NCBI RefSeq assembly: GCF_014621695.1
Contig: NZ_CP061281.1
Coordinates: forward strand, 6,324,001 to 6,388,000
Length of the DNA stretch: 64,000 bases
Direction of reading: 5' to 3'
From: Streptomyces xanthii
GTDB taxonomy: Bacteria > Actinomycetota > Actinomycetes > Streptomycetales > Streptomycetaceae
Below are positions 8,846 through 20,647 of this stretch, one piece after another (within the stretch, counting starts at the first letter, position 1; each line of letters opens with the position of its first letter). The translations under genes and the position numbers were made by a program. Below the pieces are notes generated by a model. It saw only the letters and a list, made by a program, of their open reading frames with translations, did no database searches and was not told the DNA's origin.

Positions 8846-10378
8846 ATGACCACGAGCGACAGAACGGCCGAGAGCACGGCGGAGCCGGGCATCAGCACGT
8901 TCATAGGCGAGGAGAGCGCCCTGCGGGCCGGGCGGCTCGGCACGGCGGGGCTGCTGCTCTCCGTGCTCGCCGCGACCGGCCCCCTGATGGTCGTCGCGGG
9001 TGTCATGCCCACGACGTTCGCGGTGATGGGCGTCGTCGGCATGCCGCTGCTCTTCCTGATCCTCGGCGTCGTCCTGACCCTGTTCAGCGTCGGCTACGCG
9101 GAGATGAGCCGGCACGTGCACAACGCCGGCGCCTTCTACGCGTACATCGCGCGCGGGCTCGGCCCGACCGCCGGCGCCGCCGCGGCCCTGGTCGCGCTCG
9201 TCGCCTACAGCGCGCTGCAGGTCGGCATCTACGGCATGTTCGGCTTCGAGGTCTCCGGGCTCGCCCAGCAGTTCCTCGACCTGGAGATCGCCTGGTGGAT
9301 CCCGGCGCTCCTGGCCGTCGTCGCGGTCGCCGTGCTCGGACTGCTGAAGATCGACGTGAACGCCAAGGTGCTCGGCGTGCTGCTGCTCGTCGAGGTGGCC
9401 GTCGTGGTCGTCTTCGACATCGCCGCCATCAGTGACCCGGGCAGCCAGGGCCTGTCCCTGGACGCCTTCGACCCGGGCACCCTCTCCGGCGTCGGCCTCG
9501 GCACGGCCCTGTGCTTCTGCATCGCGGCCTTCACCGGCTTCGAGCAGGCCCCGGTCTACGCGGAGGAGACCAGCCGCCCGCACATCCTCGTGCCCCGCGT
9601 CATGTTCCTGGCCGTCGGCGGCGTCGCCCTGTTCTTCGCCTTCAGCGCCTGGGCGCTGACCGTGGCCACCGGCCCCGGCGCGATCGTCGGCGAGGCCCGC
9701 AAGCAGTCCGCGGGCCTGCTGTTCGGGCTCACCGAGGACCGGCTCGGCGGCACCTTCACGGACGTCGTGCACGTGCTGTTCGTGACCGGCATGTTCGCGG
9801 CGCTGCTCAGCTTCCACAACGTGGTCGCCCGGTACGCCTTCGCGATGGGCCGCGAGGGCCTGCTGCCCGCCCGCTTCGGCCGCACCAACAGCGCGAGCGG
9901 CGCGCCCGGCACCGGCTCCGTGCTGCAGTCCGTGATCTCCCTCGTCGTCGTCCTCGTCTTCGCCGTCACCGACTCGGGCCCCGCCGGCGACCCGACCGCG
10001 CCGGTCCTGCGCCTGTTCACCTGGGGCGGCAACGTGGGCGCGCTCGGCGTCATCGTGCTGATGGCCACCGCCTCCCTCGCCGTCATCGTCTTCTTCGTGC
10101 GGCGCGGTGCGGCCGGCGCCCAGATCTGGCGGCTGCTCGCCTCCGGCCTCGCCGCTCTCGCGCTGCTCGTCATCGCCGGGTACACGGTCAAGGACTTCGA
10201 CGTGCTCCTGGCCTCCGCGCCCGGCTCCGCGCTGACCTGGATCCTGCCCGGCGTCATCGTGCTCGCGGCCCTCGCCGGCGTGGCGTACAGCCTGGTGCTG
10301 CGCGCCCGCAACCCGCAGGCGCACGCTCGGATCGGCCTCGGCAACGAGGCGTTCCAGCTGGAGAAGCGCGCGGGCTGA
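8846..10378 (+). CDS. APC superfamily amino acid/polyamine permease
   Basis: A 510-residue integral membrane protein with about 12-14 transmembrane segments. The first segment carries the APC-type GLLLSVLAATGPLMVVAGV motif and the glycine-rich break of TM1; the FTGFEQAPVYAEETSRP segment in TM6 and after is characteristic of amino-acid permeases of the YjeH/PotE-like groups. It would import an amino acid or polyamine by proton symport. AAGGGA lies nine bases before the ATG. Substrate unassigned. A strong bidirectional terminator separates it from the convergent gluconate permease. Confidence 0.9.
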   Translation: MTTSDRTAESTAEPGISTFIGEESALRAGRLGTAGLLLSVLAATGPLMVVAGVMPTTFAVMGVVGMPLLFLILGVVLTLFSVGYAEMSRHVHNAGAFYAYIARGLGPTAGAAAALVALVAYSALQVGIYGMFGFEVSGLAQQFLDLEIAWWIPALLAVVAVAVLGLLKIDVNAKVLGVLLLVEVAVVVVFDIAAISDPGSQGLSLDAFDPGTLSGVGLGTALCFCIAAFTGFEQAPVYAEETSRPHILVPRVMFLAVGGVALFFAFSAWALTVATGPGAIVGEARKQSAGLLFGLTEDRLGGTFTDVVHVLFVTGMFAALLSFHNVVARYAFAMGREGLLPARFGRTNSASGAPGTGSVLQSVISLVVVLVFAVTDSGPAGDPTAPVLRLFTWGGNVGALGVIVLMATASLAVIVFFVRRGAAGAQIWRLLASGLAALALLVIAGYTVKDFDVLLASAPGSALTWILPGVIVLAALAGVAYSLVLRARNPQAHARIGLGNEAFQLEKRAG

Positions 10379-10390
10379 CCCGCACGGAGA

Positions 10391-10441
10391 ACGGCGGCGG
10401 CCCCCACGCGACCGGAGAGGTCGGGTGGGGGCCGCCGCCGT
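10391..10441. terminator. Bidirectional hairpin terminator between APC permease and gntP
   Basis: A perfect 17-bp stem: ACGGCGGCGGCCCCCAC (10391-10407) and its exact complement (10425-10441). The 17-base loop contains an inner GACC/GGTC pairing. Position between convergent genes fits termination from both sides. Confidence 0.85.
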
Positions 10442-10458
10442 GTGCCGGGCCCGTGGCG

Positions 10459-11865
10459 CTAGATCAGTACGGACAACAGCAGGACCAGGCCACCGGCGAC
10501 GACCGAGATGATCGTCTCCATCACCGACCAGGTCTTCACCGTCTGCCCGACGCTGAGCCCGAAGTACTCCTTGACCAGCCAGAAGCCCGCGTCGTTGACG
10601 TGGCTGAAGAACAGCGAGCCCGCGCCGATCGCCAGCACCAGCAGCGCCGTGTGCGTGTCGGTCATACCGGCCGCCAGCGGGGCCACCAGACCGGCCGCCG
10701 AGACGGTCGCGACCGTCGCCGAACCCGTCGCGAGCCGGATCACGACCGCGATCAGCCAGGCGAGCAGCAGCGTCGGGATCGACCAGTCCTTGGAGATGTC
10801 CAGGACCATCTGGCCGACGCCGGAGTCGATCAGGGTCTGCTTGAAGCCGCCGCCCGCGCCGACGATGAGCAGCACGCCCGCGATCGGGGCGAGCGACTTC
10901 TCGGTCGTGGAGGCCAGCTTGCCCTTGGTGAAGCCCGCCGGGCGGCCCAGGGTGAACATGGCCACGATGACGGCCGCGAGCAGGGCGATCAGCGGCGAGC
11001 CGACGACGTCGAACACGCGCTGCACGGTGTGCTCGGGGTTGTCCACGATGATGTCGACGAGCGCCTTCGACAGCATCATCACGACGGGCAGCAGGATCGT
11101 GGCGACCGAGGCGCCGAAGCTGGGACGGCCCTTCAGCTCGTCCGAGGCGCGCGCCGGGATCATCTTCTCGGGCGCGGGGACGTCCACCCACTTCGCGGCG
11201 AACTTCGAGAACACCGGACCGGCGATGATGACCGTCGGGATCGCGACGAGGACGCCGAGCGCCAGGGTGATGCCGAGGTTGGCGCCGACCGCGTCGATCG
11301 CGACGAGCGGGCCGGGGTGCGGCGGGATCAGGCCGTGCATCACGGACAGACCGGCGAGGGCCGGGATGCCGATCCGCATCAGCGAGTAGTTGCCGCGCTT
11401 GGCGACCATCAGGACGACCGGGATCAGCAGCACGATGCCGACCTCGAAGAAGAGCGGCAGACCGATGATCGAGGCGATGAGGACCATCGCCCACGGCATC
11501 GCCTTGCCACCGGACTTGCCGGCCTTGGCGAGGATCGTGTCCACGATCTGGTCGGCGCCGCCGGAGTCGGCGAGCAGCTTGCCGAGGATCGCGCCGAGCG
11601 CGATCAGCACACCCACACCGGCGACGGTCGAACCGAGACCGGCGCTGAAGCTCGTGATGACCTTGTCGAGCGGGGCGCCGGCGACCGCGCCGAGCGCGAG
11701 CGAACCGATGGTCAGCGCGAGGAAGGCGTGGAGCTTGAACTTCGTGATGAGCAGGACGATGACGGCGATGCCGACGAGCACGGCGATCCCGAGCTGGGCA
11801 TGGCCCGCGGACGTGATCGGCTCGACGGCGTCCGCTGCCAGCATCTCGACACTGAGACTGGTCAC
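10459..11865 (-). CDS. gntP: Gluconate:H+ symporter, GntP family
   Basis: A 468-residue inner-membrane permease with 12-14 hydrophobic segments, of standard GntP-family length. Family landmarks include the conserved GLSVMHGLIPPHPGPLVAI stretch, which is diagnostic of gluconate permeases, and an N-terminal Ile/Val-rich helix after SAGHAQLGIAVL. It imports gluconate with protons. The GTG start has AAGGGA eight bases upstream. It follows gntK by 62 bases on the same strand, so gluconate is taken up and phosphorylated by one unit controlled by the divergent gntR. Confidence 0.95.
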   Translation of the reverse strand: MTSLSVEMLAADAVEPITSAGHAQLGIAVLVGIAVIVLLITKFKLHAFLALTIGSLALGAVAGAPLDKVITSFSAGLGSTVAGVGVLIALGAILGKLLADSGGADQIVDTILAKAGKSGGKAMPWAMVLIASIIGLPLFFEVGIVLLIPVVLMVAKRGNYSLMRIGIPALAGLSVMHGLIPPHPGPLVAIDAVGANLGITLALGVLVAIPTVIIAGPVFSKFAAKWVDVPAPEKMIPARASDELKGRPSFGASVATILLPVVMMLSKALVDIIVDNPEHTVQRVFDVVGSPLIALLAAVIVAMFTLGRPAGFTKGKLASTTEKSLAPIAGVLLIVGAGGGFKQTLIDSGVGQMVLDISKDWSIPTLLLAWLIAVVIRLATGSATVATVSAAGLVAPLAAGMTDTHTALLVLAIGAGSLFFSHVNDAGFWLVKEYFGLSVGQTVKTWSVMETIISVVAGGLVLLLSVLI

Positions 11866-11927
11866 GGTCTGATCCCTTGTACGAGGAGGGGAGGGGGACG
11901 GAACGACTACGGGGGGGTGGGGGAGGG

Positions 11928-12446
11928 CTAGGGCTGGTCGGAGTCGAGCGCGGCCAGGGCCTTGACGGCCCGGTCCGTGATCTCCTCCGGGGAGCCCGAC
12001 ACGTCGACGTCGACGCCCGCCTCGTCCGCCTGGAGCGGCTGGAGCGTGGCGAACTGAGAGTCCAGCAGGCTCGTCGGCATGAAGTGGCCCTCGCGGTGGC
12101 TCATCCGGTCGAGGATGAGCTCACGGCTGCCGGTGAGGTGCAGGAAGACGGCGTCCGGGGCCTCGGAGCGCAGCAGGTCCCGGTAGCTCCGCTTGAGCGC
12201 GGAGCTGGAGACGACGCCACCGAGTCCGGCGCGGCTGTGCGCCCACCGGCCGATGGCCTCGAGCCAGGGGCGGCGATCGTCGTCGTCCAGGGGCGTCCCG
12301 GCCGACATCTTGTCGATGTTGGCCTGCGGGTGGAAGTCGTCGCCCTCGGCGTACGGAACGCCGAGACGCTCGGCGAGCAGGGGACCGATCGTTGTCTTGC
12401 CGGTGCCTGCCACGCCCATGACCACGACGACGTGGGGGGTGCTCAT
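11928..12446 (-). CDS. gntK: Gluconokinase
   Basis: A 172-residue P-loop kinase of the GntK/IdnK type: phosphorylates D-gluconate to 6-phosphogluconate with ATP. Walker A GVAGTGKT is at residues 11-18; EGDDFHPQANIDKMSAGTPL, near 34-53, is the family's substrate-binding signature; RPWLEAI and SALKRSYRDLLR follow in the usual order. Length matches the family. It is the promoter-proximal gene of the gntK-gntP unit; the operator-like boxes lie 68-106 bases upstream. Its product feeds Gnd, encoded at 22308-23183. Confidence 0.96.
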   Translation of the reverse strand: MSTPHVVVVMGVAGTGKTTIGPLLAERLGVPYAEGDDFHPQANIDKMSAGTPLDDDDRRPWLEAIGRWAHSRAGLGGVVSSSALKRSYRDLLRSEAPDAVFLHLTGSRELILDRMSHREGHFMPTSLLDSQFATLQPLQADEAGVDVDVSGSPEEITDRAVKALAALDSDQP

Positions 12447-12513
12447 CGCTGCCTCGCTGTCTTCATCGCTGTCTTCGTCGACATCGCTGTGTCACGTCAC
12501 TGAAACCCAATAG

Positions 12514-12552
12514 GTCTGACTAATTCAAGAGGTTGTGACATAAAAGTCAGAC
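12514..12552. promoter_or_regulatory. Two candidate GntR/FadR operators in the gntK-gntR divergent region
   Basis: GTCTGAC (12514-12520) and GTCAGAC (12546-12552) are near-palindromic GTC-N-GAC sites whose centres are 32 bp apart, about three helical turns, in a locally AT-rich stretch. GTC/GAC half sites are typical of FadR-subfamily GntR regulators. The neighbouring gntR product is the obvious ligand-responsive repressor candidate. Confidence 0.6.
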
Positions 12553-12614
12553 TATTTATTCCGGGTTCCGGTGCCGCGTCGTGCGCGTCACGTCCTGCCT
12601 CGTACTCTTTCGAC

Positions 12615-13316
12615 ATGACCACACAGGACCGGGGCCTGCACGCCCGCGTACTCGAAAGCCTCGGTCCCGCCATCACCGCGGGGGAGTACCCCGCGGGCAG
12701 CGTGCTGCGCACCGACGAACTGGCGCAGCAGTACGAGGTCTCACGCTCGGTCATGCGGGAGGCCGTGCGCGTCCTGGAGTCCATGCACCTGGTCGCCTCG
12801 CGCCGCCGGGTCGGCGTCACCGTGCGGCCCGCCGCGGAGTGGAACGTCTACGACCCGCAGGTCATCCGCTGGCGCCTCGCCGGCGCCGACCGGGCGCGCC
12901 AGCTGCGCTCGCTCACCGTGCTGCGCTCGGCGGTCGAACCGGTCGCCGCGGGCCTCGCCGCCCGCCATGCCACACCCGAGCAGTGCGCCGCGCTCACCGA
13001 GTGCGCCCTCGGCATGGTCGAGACCTCGCGCGGCCAGCAGCTGGAGAAGTACCTCGTGCACGACATCGACTTCCACCGGATCGTGCTCAACGCGTCGGGA
13101 AACGAGATGTTCGCGCACCTGGGCGACCTGGTCGCCGAGGTCCTGGCGGGCCGTACCCACCACCAGGTCATGTTCGAGGATCCGGACCCGGCCGCCGTCA
13201 CGCTGCACGTGCGCGTCGCGGAGGCGGTCCGGGAGAAGGACGCGGAACGCGCGGAGGCGCTCACGCGGGAGATCGCGGTGGGCGCGCTCCAGGAGCTGGA
13301 CATCCTCGCGCCCTGA
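12615..13316 (+). CDS. gntR: GntR family regulator (FadR subfamily) of gluconate genes
   Basis: A 233-residue regulator: winged-helix DNA-binding domain at about 8-75 (DELAQQYEVSRSVMREAVRV is the recognition helix region) and an all-helical FCD domain from about 95 onward, with metal/ligand residues expected in HDIDFHRIVLNASGN. Divergent from gntK, it most likely represses gntKP and itself, with gluconate as inducer. TACTCT lies six bases upstream of the ATG and no ribosome-binding site is visible, so a leaderless transcript is likely. It ends 24 bases from the convergent SEC-C gene. Confidence 0.93.
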   Translation: MTTQDRGLHARVLESLGPAITAGEYPAGSVLRTDELAQQYEVSRSVMREAVRVLESMHLVASRRRVGVTVRPAAEWNVYDPQVIRWRLAGADRARQLRSLTVLRSAVEPVAAGLAARHATPEQCAALTECALGMVETSRGQQLEKYLVHDIDFHRIVLNASGNEMFAHLGDLVAEVLAGRTHHQVMFEDPDPAAVTLHVRVAEAVREKDAERAEALTREIAVGALQELDILAP

Positions 13317-13340
13317 ACGCACCCCGCCGCGGGGGCCGGG

Positions 13341-13736
13341 TTACTCGATGAAGTCGCCGTCCACGTACACCCAGGCGCCGTCGACCCGGACGAACCGGCT
13401 GCGCTCGTGCAGCGAGCCCGCCCGGCCGTCGTCCTTGTAGCGCGCCCGGTAGGTGACGGTGCCGCGCTGGTGGAACGCCGAGCCGTCGGTCGTCTCCAGG
13501 ACCTCCAGGCCCACCCAGGTGAGCCCCGGGTCGAACTCCACCGCCGGCGGCCGCGTGTCAGGGTGCCAGGTGCGCAGCAGATAGGCAGCGTCCTTGCGGG
13601 TGAACGCGGCGTACCGGGACCGCATCAGCGCCTCGGCCGTGGGCGCGGCGGACCGGCCCGAGTGGTAGCGGCCGCAGCAGTCCTCGTAGGCGGCGGGAAG
13701 GCCGCAGGGGCAGGTGGTCGGGGTGGGGCGTGCCAT
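13341..13736 (-). CDS. YchJ/UPF0225 family protein with SEC-C metal-binding motif
   Basis: A 131-residue protein. The N-terminal zinc-knuckle SEC-C motif is visible as Cys9, Cys11, Cys20 and Cys21 (CPCG then DCCGRYH); the rest is an NTF2-like/YchJ domain (ALMRSRYAAFTRKDAAYLLRTW). Family function is not established; homologues are single-copy housekeeping-type proteins in many bacteria. TAGAGT lies seven bases before the ATG, again suggesting a leaderless mRNA. It is not part of either neighbouring operon. Confidence 0.9.
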   Translation of the reverse strand: MARPTPTTCPCGLPAAYEDCCGRYHSGRSAAPTAEALMRSRYAAFTRKDAAYLLRTWHPDTRPPAVEFDPGLTWVGLEVLETTDGSAFHQRGTVTYRARYKDDGRAGSLHERSRFVRVDGAWVYVDGDFIE

Positions 13737-13797
13737 GGCGCCGACTCTACCCAGCGGCCCTTGCGGGCGTGCCCCCAGACCTGTGGGGCCGCTCGGC

Positions 13798-14724
13798 TCA
13801 GACCTGCTCGGCGCGGAAGACCGCCGGGGTCGTCCCCGCGTGCTGCTGGAAGTACTTCGAGAAGTTCGCCGAGTCGGGGAAGCCGACCGCGACCCCGATC
13901 CGGCCCACCGGCAGATCCGTGTGCGCGAGCAGCCGCTTCGCCTCCAGGACCACCCGCCGGTCGATGAACGCCTTCGGGGTCTGCCCGGTCGCCGCCCGAA
14001 CCGCGCGCACCAACGTCCGCCGCGAGTAGCCCAGTTCGTCGGCGTAGGCGCTCACGCTGTGGTTCGTCTTGAAGCCGCGCTCGACGGCCGTGCGGAACCG
14101 GGTGAACGTGGTGTCCGGCTGAGGCCGGCACTCGTCCGCCGCGGCCTGCGCCGACACGTGCGCGACCCGGAGCATGAACGCCGTCAGCGTGTGCCGCAGC
14201 ACGTTCGTGTGCAGGCTCAGCGGCAGCGTCTCCGTGTCCAGGTACTCGCGCTGCAACTGCGCCAGCGAGGCTTCGAGCGCGGCGAGTTGGTCCGGGCCGG
14301 GGTGCAGCAGCGGCGGCCGGTCGTAGCGGTACAGGCCGGTCGCCTCGACGATCGAGCGGGGCAGGAAGCCCGGCTGCATGGTCAGCACCGTGCCCACGTA
14401 GGGCTCGGTCGCGGAGAAGCCGTGCACCTGACCGGGCCGGATCCACAGCACGTCGCCCGCGCCGACCTCGTACTCCGCGAAGTCGATCATGTGGTGCACC
14501 GGGCCCGCGCGGAAGAACAGCAAGACGTGGAAGTCGATGCGGTGCACACGCCGCGACAGATCGGCCCCGCCGGCCCACGGACCCTCGGTCCCCATCGGGC
14601 CGACCTGGATCCCGACCCCGGACACGCTGGTGCGCGGATCGAAGGGATACGTGCGGATGCGCGCTCGTTCTTCCGGGGTCGCTCCCAGATGTGCGCTCGT
14701 CTGCGCGGGGTCCTGCTCCGTCAT
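13798..14724 (-). CDS. AraC family transcriptional regulator with cupin-like sensor domain
   Basis: A 308-residue regulator. The N-terminal half is an AraC-type cupin ligand-binding domain (FHVLLFFRAGPVHHMIDF, then GDVLWIRPGQVHGF), and the C-terminal hundred residues hold two helix-turn-helix motifs ending in IGVAVGFPDSANFSKYFQQH and TTPAVFRAEQV. The ATG has AGGAAGG just upstream. It is divergent from the pentose-phosphate operon starting at 14909 and is a candidate regulator of it, though in other genomes such AraC genes can be unrelated to the neighbour. Inducer unknown. Confidence 0.92.
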   Translation of the reverse strand: MTEQDPAQTSAHLGATPEERARIRTYPFDPRTSVSGVGIQVGPMGTEGPWAGGADLSRRVHRIDFHVLLFFRAGPVHHMIDFAEYEVGAGDVLWIRPGQVHGFSATEPYVGTVLTMQPGFLPRSIVEATGLYRYDRPPLLHPGPDQLAALEASLAQLQREYLDTETLPLSLHTNVLRHTLTAFMLRVAHVSAQAAADECRPQPDTTFTRFRTAVERGFKTNHSVSAYADELGYSRRTLVRAVRAATGQTPKAFIDRRVVLEAKRLLAHTDLPVGRIGVAVGFPDSANFSKYFQQHAGTTPAVFRAEQV

Positions 14725-14772
14725 CGACCTTCCTCGGCTTCGGGGCCTGTGGGTGTCCCATTTTCACCGAAC

Positions 14773-14796
14773 AACGGCACGGGGGCACCTGCCGTT
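14773..14796. promoter_or_regulatory. Inverted repeat between araC-type regulator and tkt
   Basis: AACGGCA (14773-14779) and TGCCGTT (14790-14796) are exact reverse complements with a 10-base spacer in the divergent gap 14725-14908. The gap also holds a small hairpin GGGAC-TTTG-GTCCC (14836-14849). Either could take part in control of tkt; no clean -35/-10 pair could be identified. Confidence 0.3.
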
Positions 14797-14908
14797 TCAA
14801 AAGTATGACCTTTAAGTTGGGTACCGGTTCGACCTGGGACTTTGGTCCCGGCCGGGCGGTGCCTTCGGGCACGTGGACAGGACAACGGATGCGAAGGAAG
14901 TCCCACAG

Positions 14909-17005
<2,097 letters not shown>

Positions 17006-17046
17006 CCCGTACGCGTCATAGCACTCGAAAGAAGATGAAGAAGAAC

Positions 17047-18174
17047 ATGAGCAGCACCGTGGCCCCCCTCAAGTCCCTCTCCGACGCGGGCGTCTCCATC
17101 TGGCTGGACGACCTCTCCCGCAAGCGCATCGAGTCCGGCAACCTCGCGGAGCTCGTCGAGAACAGCCACGTCGTCGGCGTCACCACGAACCCCTCGATCT
17201 TCCAGGGCGCCATCGGCTCCGGCGAGGGCTACGAGGAGCAGCTCGCCGACCTCGCGGTCCGCAAGGTCACCGTCGACGAGGCCGTCCGCATGATGACCAC
17301 GGCCGACGTCCGCGCCGCCGCCGACATCCTGCGCCCCGTGTACGAGACCACCCAGGGCCGCGACGGCCGCGTCTCCATCGAGGTCGACCCGCGCCTGGCC
17401 CACGAGACCGAGGCCACCGTCGCCGAGGCCAAGCAGCTCGCCTGGCTCGTCGACCGCCCCAACGTCATGATCAAGATCCCGGCGACCCTCGCGGGCCTGC
17501 CGGCCATCACCGAGGTCATCGGCCTCGGCATCAGCGTCAACGTCACGCTGATCTTCTCCCTGGACCGCTACAAGGCCGTCATGGACGCCTACCTGGCCGG
17601 CCTGGAGAAGGCCCGTGCCCGCGGCATCGACCTCTCCACGATCCACTCCGTCGCGTCCTTCTTCGTCTCGCGCGTCGACGCCGAGATCGACAAGCGCCTC
17701 GACAAGGCCGGCACCGACGAGGCCAAGGGCCTCAAGGGCAAGGCCGCCCTCGCCAACGCGCGACTCGCCTACGAGGCCTACGAGCAGGTCTTCGCCTCCG
17801 AGCGCGCCACCGAGCTGGAGGCCGCCGGCGCCAACAAGCAGCGCCCCCTGTGGGCCTCCACCGGCGTCAAGGACCCCGCGTACAAGGACACCCTGTACGT
17901 CGACGAGCTCGTCGCCCCCGGCACCGTCAACACCATGCCCGAGGGCACCCTGAACGCCACCGCCGACCACGGCGGGATCACCGGCGACACCGTCACCGGC
18001 GGCTACGAGCAGGCCCGCGCCGACCTCGCCGCCGTCGAGGCCCTCGGCATCTCCTACGACGAGGTCGTCCAGCAGCTCGAGGACGAGGGCGTCGCCAAGT
18101 TCGAGATTGCCTGGACCGACCTGCTCGGCACCGTCTCCGCCCGCCTCGCCGGCGAGGAGGCGCAGGCCAAGTGA
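17047..18174 (+). CDS. tal: Transaldolase
   Basis: A 375-residue class I aldolase-type enzyme moving dihydroxyacetone units between sedoheptulose-7-P and glyceraldehyde-3-P. The Schiff-base lysine is Lys143 in [28 protein letters not shown] and [15 protein letters not shown] at the N-terminus are the actinobacterial Tal signature. Start chosen at ATG 17047; ATG 17035, four codons earlier, is also in frame. Its TGA overlaps the GTG of zwf (GTGA). Confidence 0.97.
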   Translation: MSSTVAPLKSLSDAGVSIWLDDLSRKRIESGNLAELVENSHVVGVTTNPSIFQGAIGSGEGYEEQLADLAVRKVTVDEAVRMMTTADVRAAADILRPVYETTQGRDGRVSIEVDPRLAHETEATVAEAKQLAWLVDRPNVMIKIPATLAGLPAITEVIGLGISVNVTLIFSLDRYKAVMDAYLAGLEKARARGIDLSTIHSVASFFVSRVDAEIDKRLDKAGTDEAKGLKGKAALANARLAYEAYEQVFASERATELEAAGANKQRPLWASTGVKDPAYKDTLYVDELVAPGTVNTMPEGTLNATADHGGITGDTVTGGYEQARADLAAVEALGISYDEVVQQLEDEGVAKFEIAWTDLLGTVSARLAGEEAQAK

Positions 18175-19703
18175 GCGCCTCCGCCTGGCTCAACCCCCTG
18201 AGGGACCCCCGCGACCGCCGTCTGCCGCGCGTCGCGGGCCCCTCCGGGCTCGTCATCTTCGGCGTCACCGGCGACCTCTCCCGCAAGAAGCTCATGCCGG
18301 CCGTCTACGACCTCGCCAACCGGGGTCTGCTGCCCCCGGGCTTCTCGCTCCTCGGCTTCGCCCGCCGCGAGTGGGAGGACCAGGACTTCGCCCAGGTCGT
18401 CCACGACTCGGTCAAGGAGCACGCCCGCACCCCCTTCCGCGAGGAGGTCTGGGCCCAGCTCGCCGAGGGCATGCGCTTCATCCCCGGCGACTTCGACGAC
18501 GACACCGCGTTCAAGCAGCTGCGCGCCGCCGTCGACGAGCTCGACGAGAAGCGCGGCACCAGCGGCAACTACGCCTTCTACCTGTCGGTCCCGCCGAAGT
18601 TCTTCCCCAAGGTCGTCCAGCAGCTCAAGAAGCACGGCCTCGCCGACGCCCCCGAGGGCTCCTGGCGCCGCGCCGTCATCGAGAAGCCGTTCGGCCACGA
18701 CATCGCCTCGGCCCGCGAGCTGAACGCGATCGTCCACGACGTCTTCGCGCCCGAGCAGGTCTTCCGCATCGACCACTACCTCGGCAAGGAGACCGTCCAG
18801 AACATCCTGGCGCTCCGCTTCGCCAACCAGATGTACGAGCCCATCTGGAACCGGAGTTACGTCGACCACGTGCAGATCACGATGGCCGAGGACATCGGCA
18901 TCGGCGGCCGCGCCGGCTACTACGACGGCATCGGCGCCGCCCGCGACGTCATCCAGAACCACCTCCTCCAGCTCATGGCCCTCACCGCCATGGAGGAGCC
19001 CGCGTCCTTCGACGCCGAGTCGCTCGTCAACGAGAAGCTCAAGGTCCTCAAGTCCGTCCGCGTCCCCGCCGACCTGGAGCGCTCCACCGTGCGCGCCCAG
19101 TACGCGGGCGGCTGGCAGGGCGGCGAGAAGGTCAAGGGCTACCTCGAGGAAGAGGGCATCGACCCCAAGTCGAAGACCGACACCTACGCCGCCGTGAAGC
19201 TGGAGATCGACAACCGCCGCTGGGCGGGCGTCCCGTTCTACCTGCGCACCGGCAAGCGCCTGGGCCGCCGCGTCACCGAGATCGCGGTCGTCTTCCAGCG
19301 CGCCCCGCACTCCCCGTTCGACTCCACCGCCACCGAGGAGCTCGGCCAGAACGCCATCGTCATCCGCGTCCAGCCCGACGAGGGCATGACCGTACGCTTC
19401 GGATCCAAGGTTCCGGGCACCTCGATGGAGATCCGGGACGTCTCGATGGACTTCGCCTACGGCGAGTCGTTCACCGAGTCCAGCCCGGAAGCGTACGAGC
19501 GGCTGATCCTGGACGTACTGCTGGGCGACGCCAACCTCTTCCCGCGCACGGAGGAGGTGGAGGAGTCCTGGCGGATCCTCGACCCCGTCGAGGAGCACTG
19601 GGACACCCACGGCCGTCCGGCCCGGTACGCCTCCGGCAGCTGGGGCCCGGTGGAAGCCGACGAGATGCTCGCACGAGACGGACGGAGCTGGCGCAGGCCA
19701 TGA
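18171..19703 (+). CDS. zwf: Glucose-6-phosphate 1-dehydrogenase
   Basis: A 510-residue enzyme oxidising glucose-6-P to 6-phosphogluconolactone. The Rossmann start [19 protein letters not shown] and the active-site RIDHYLGKE (about 199-207) are intact, as is EKPFGHD. The GTG start overlaps the tal stop by four bases and its own stop overlaps opcA by ATGA, so the three are translationally coupled. Adjacent opcA encodes the allosteric partner usually found with actinobacterial Zwf. Confidence 0.97.
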   Translation: MSASAWLNPLRDPRDRRLPRVAGPSGLVIFGVTGDLSRKKLMPAVYDLANRGLLPPGFSLLGFARREWEDQDFAQVVHDSVKEHARTPFREEVWAQLAEGMRFIPGDFDDDTAFKQLRAAVDELDEKRGTSGNYAFYLSVPPKFFPKVVQQLKKHGLADAPEGSWRRAVIEKPFGHDIASARELNAIVHDVFAPEQVFRIDHYLGKETVQNILALRFANQMYEPIWNRSYVDHVQITMAEDIGIGGRAGYYDGIGAARDVIQNHLLQLMALTAMEEPASFDAESLVNEKLKVLKSVRVPADLERSTVRAQYAGGWQGGEKVKGYLEEEGIDPKSKTDTYAAVKLEIDNRRWAGVPFYLRTGKRLGRRVTEIAVVFQRAPHSPFDSTATEELGQNAIVIRVQPDEGMTVRFGSKVPGTSMEIRDVSMDFAYGESFTESSPEAYERLILDVLLGDANLFPRTEEVEESWRILDPVEEHWDTHGRPARYASGSWGPVEADEMLARDGRSWRRP

Positions 19704-20647
19704 AGATCGACCTGACCGACACCACGGCAAGCAAGATCAACAAGGCGCTCGTACAGGGGCGCCGGGCCATCGGCACCCCGGCCGTGGGCATGGTGCTCAC
19801 GATGGTCATCGTCACCGACGAGGAGAACGCCTACGACGCGGTCAAGGCCGCCGAGGAGGCCTCCCGCGAGCACCCCTCGCGCACCCTCGTCGTCATCAAG
19901 CGCACGGCCCGCACCCCGCGGGACCGGCAGGGCACCCGGCTCGACGCCGAGGTGCGGGTCGGCTCCGACGCCGGCACCGGCGAGACCGTGATCCTGCGCC
20001 TGTACGGCGAGGTGAGCCACCACGCCGCCTCCGTCGTCCTGCCGCTGCTGCTGCCCGACGCCCCGGTGGTCGTCTGGTGGCCGGTCGACGCGCCCGACGA
20101 GCCCGCCAAGGACCCGCTCGGCGCCCTCGCCGCCCGCCGCATCACCGACCTGTACGCCGACGCGGACGCCCTCGACGCCCTCGACCGGCGCGCCGTGTCC
20201 TACACGCCCGGCGACACCGACCTCGCCTGGACCCGCCTCACCCCGTGGCGCTCCATGCTGGCCGCCGCCCTCGACCAGGCCCGCGTCGAGGTGACCTCGG
20301 CCGCCGTCGAGTCGGAGGCTGGCAACCCCAGCGCCGAGCTCCTGGCCCGCTGGCTCGGCGCCCGGCTCGGCGTCCCGGTCGAGCGCGTCGTCAGCGCCGG
20401 CCCCGTGGTCACCGCGGTCCGGCTCGGCACGGCGAACGGAGAGATCCGCATCGACCGCCCCGACGGCCCCCTCGCCACCCTCACCCTGCCCGGCCAGCCC
20501 GAGCGCACCCTCGCCCTGAAGGTCCGCACCACCGCCGAGCTGATCGCCGAAGAGCTCCGCCGCCTCGACGCCGACGAGATGTACGCCGTCGCGCTCCAGG
20601 CCGGCACCGGCACCTCCGACTCCAAGGAGTCCGTTCAACATGCCTGA
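19700..20647 (+). CDS. opcA: Glucose-6-phosphate dehydrogenase assembly protein OpcA
   Basis: A 315-residue protein of the OpcA family, which binds and redox-regulates glucose-6-P dehydrogenase in cyanobacteria and actinobacteria. Recognisable blocks are [20 protein letters not shown] ([11 protein letters not shown]), [17 protein letters not shown] and [19 protein letters not shown]. Actinobacterial OpcA lacks the cyanobacterial redox cysteines, and no cysteine is seen here, so its mode of action on Zwf differs from the cyanobacterial model. Start ATGA overlaps zwf; the 3' end overlaps pgi by 8 bases. Confidence 0.95.
   Translation: MKIDLTDTTASKINKALVQGRRAIGTPAVGMVLTMVIVTDEENAYDAVKAAEEASREHPSRTLVVIKRTARTPRDRQGTRLDAEVRVGSDAGTGETVILRLYGEVSHHAASVVLPLLLPDAPVVVWWPVDAPDEPAKDPLGALAARRITDLYADADALDALDRRAVSYTPGDTDLAWTRLTPWRSMLAAALDQARVEVTSAAVESEAGNPSAELLARWLGARLGVPVERVVSAGPVVTAVRLGTANGEIRIDRPDGPLATLTLPGQPERTLALKVRTTAELIAEELRRLDADEMYAVALQAGTGTSDSKESVQHA

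Noticed and set aside
13322..13334. CCCCGC-C-GCGGGG as a terminator between gntR and the SEC-C gene
   Set aside because: It is a self-complementary sequence with only a one-base centre, so it cannot form a stable RNA hairpin of useful length.
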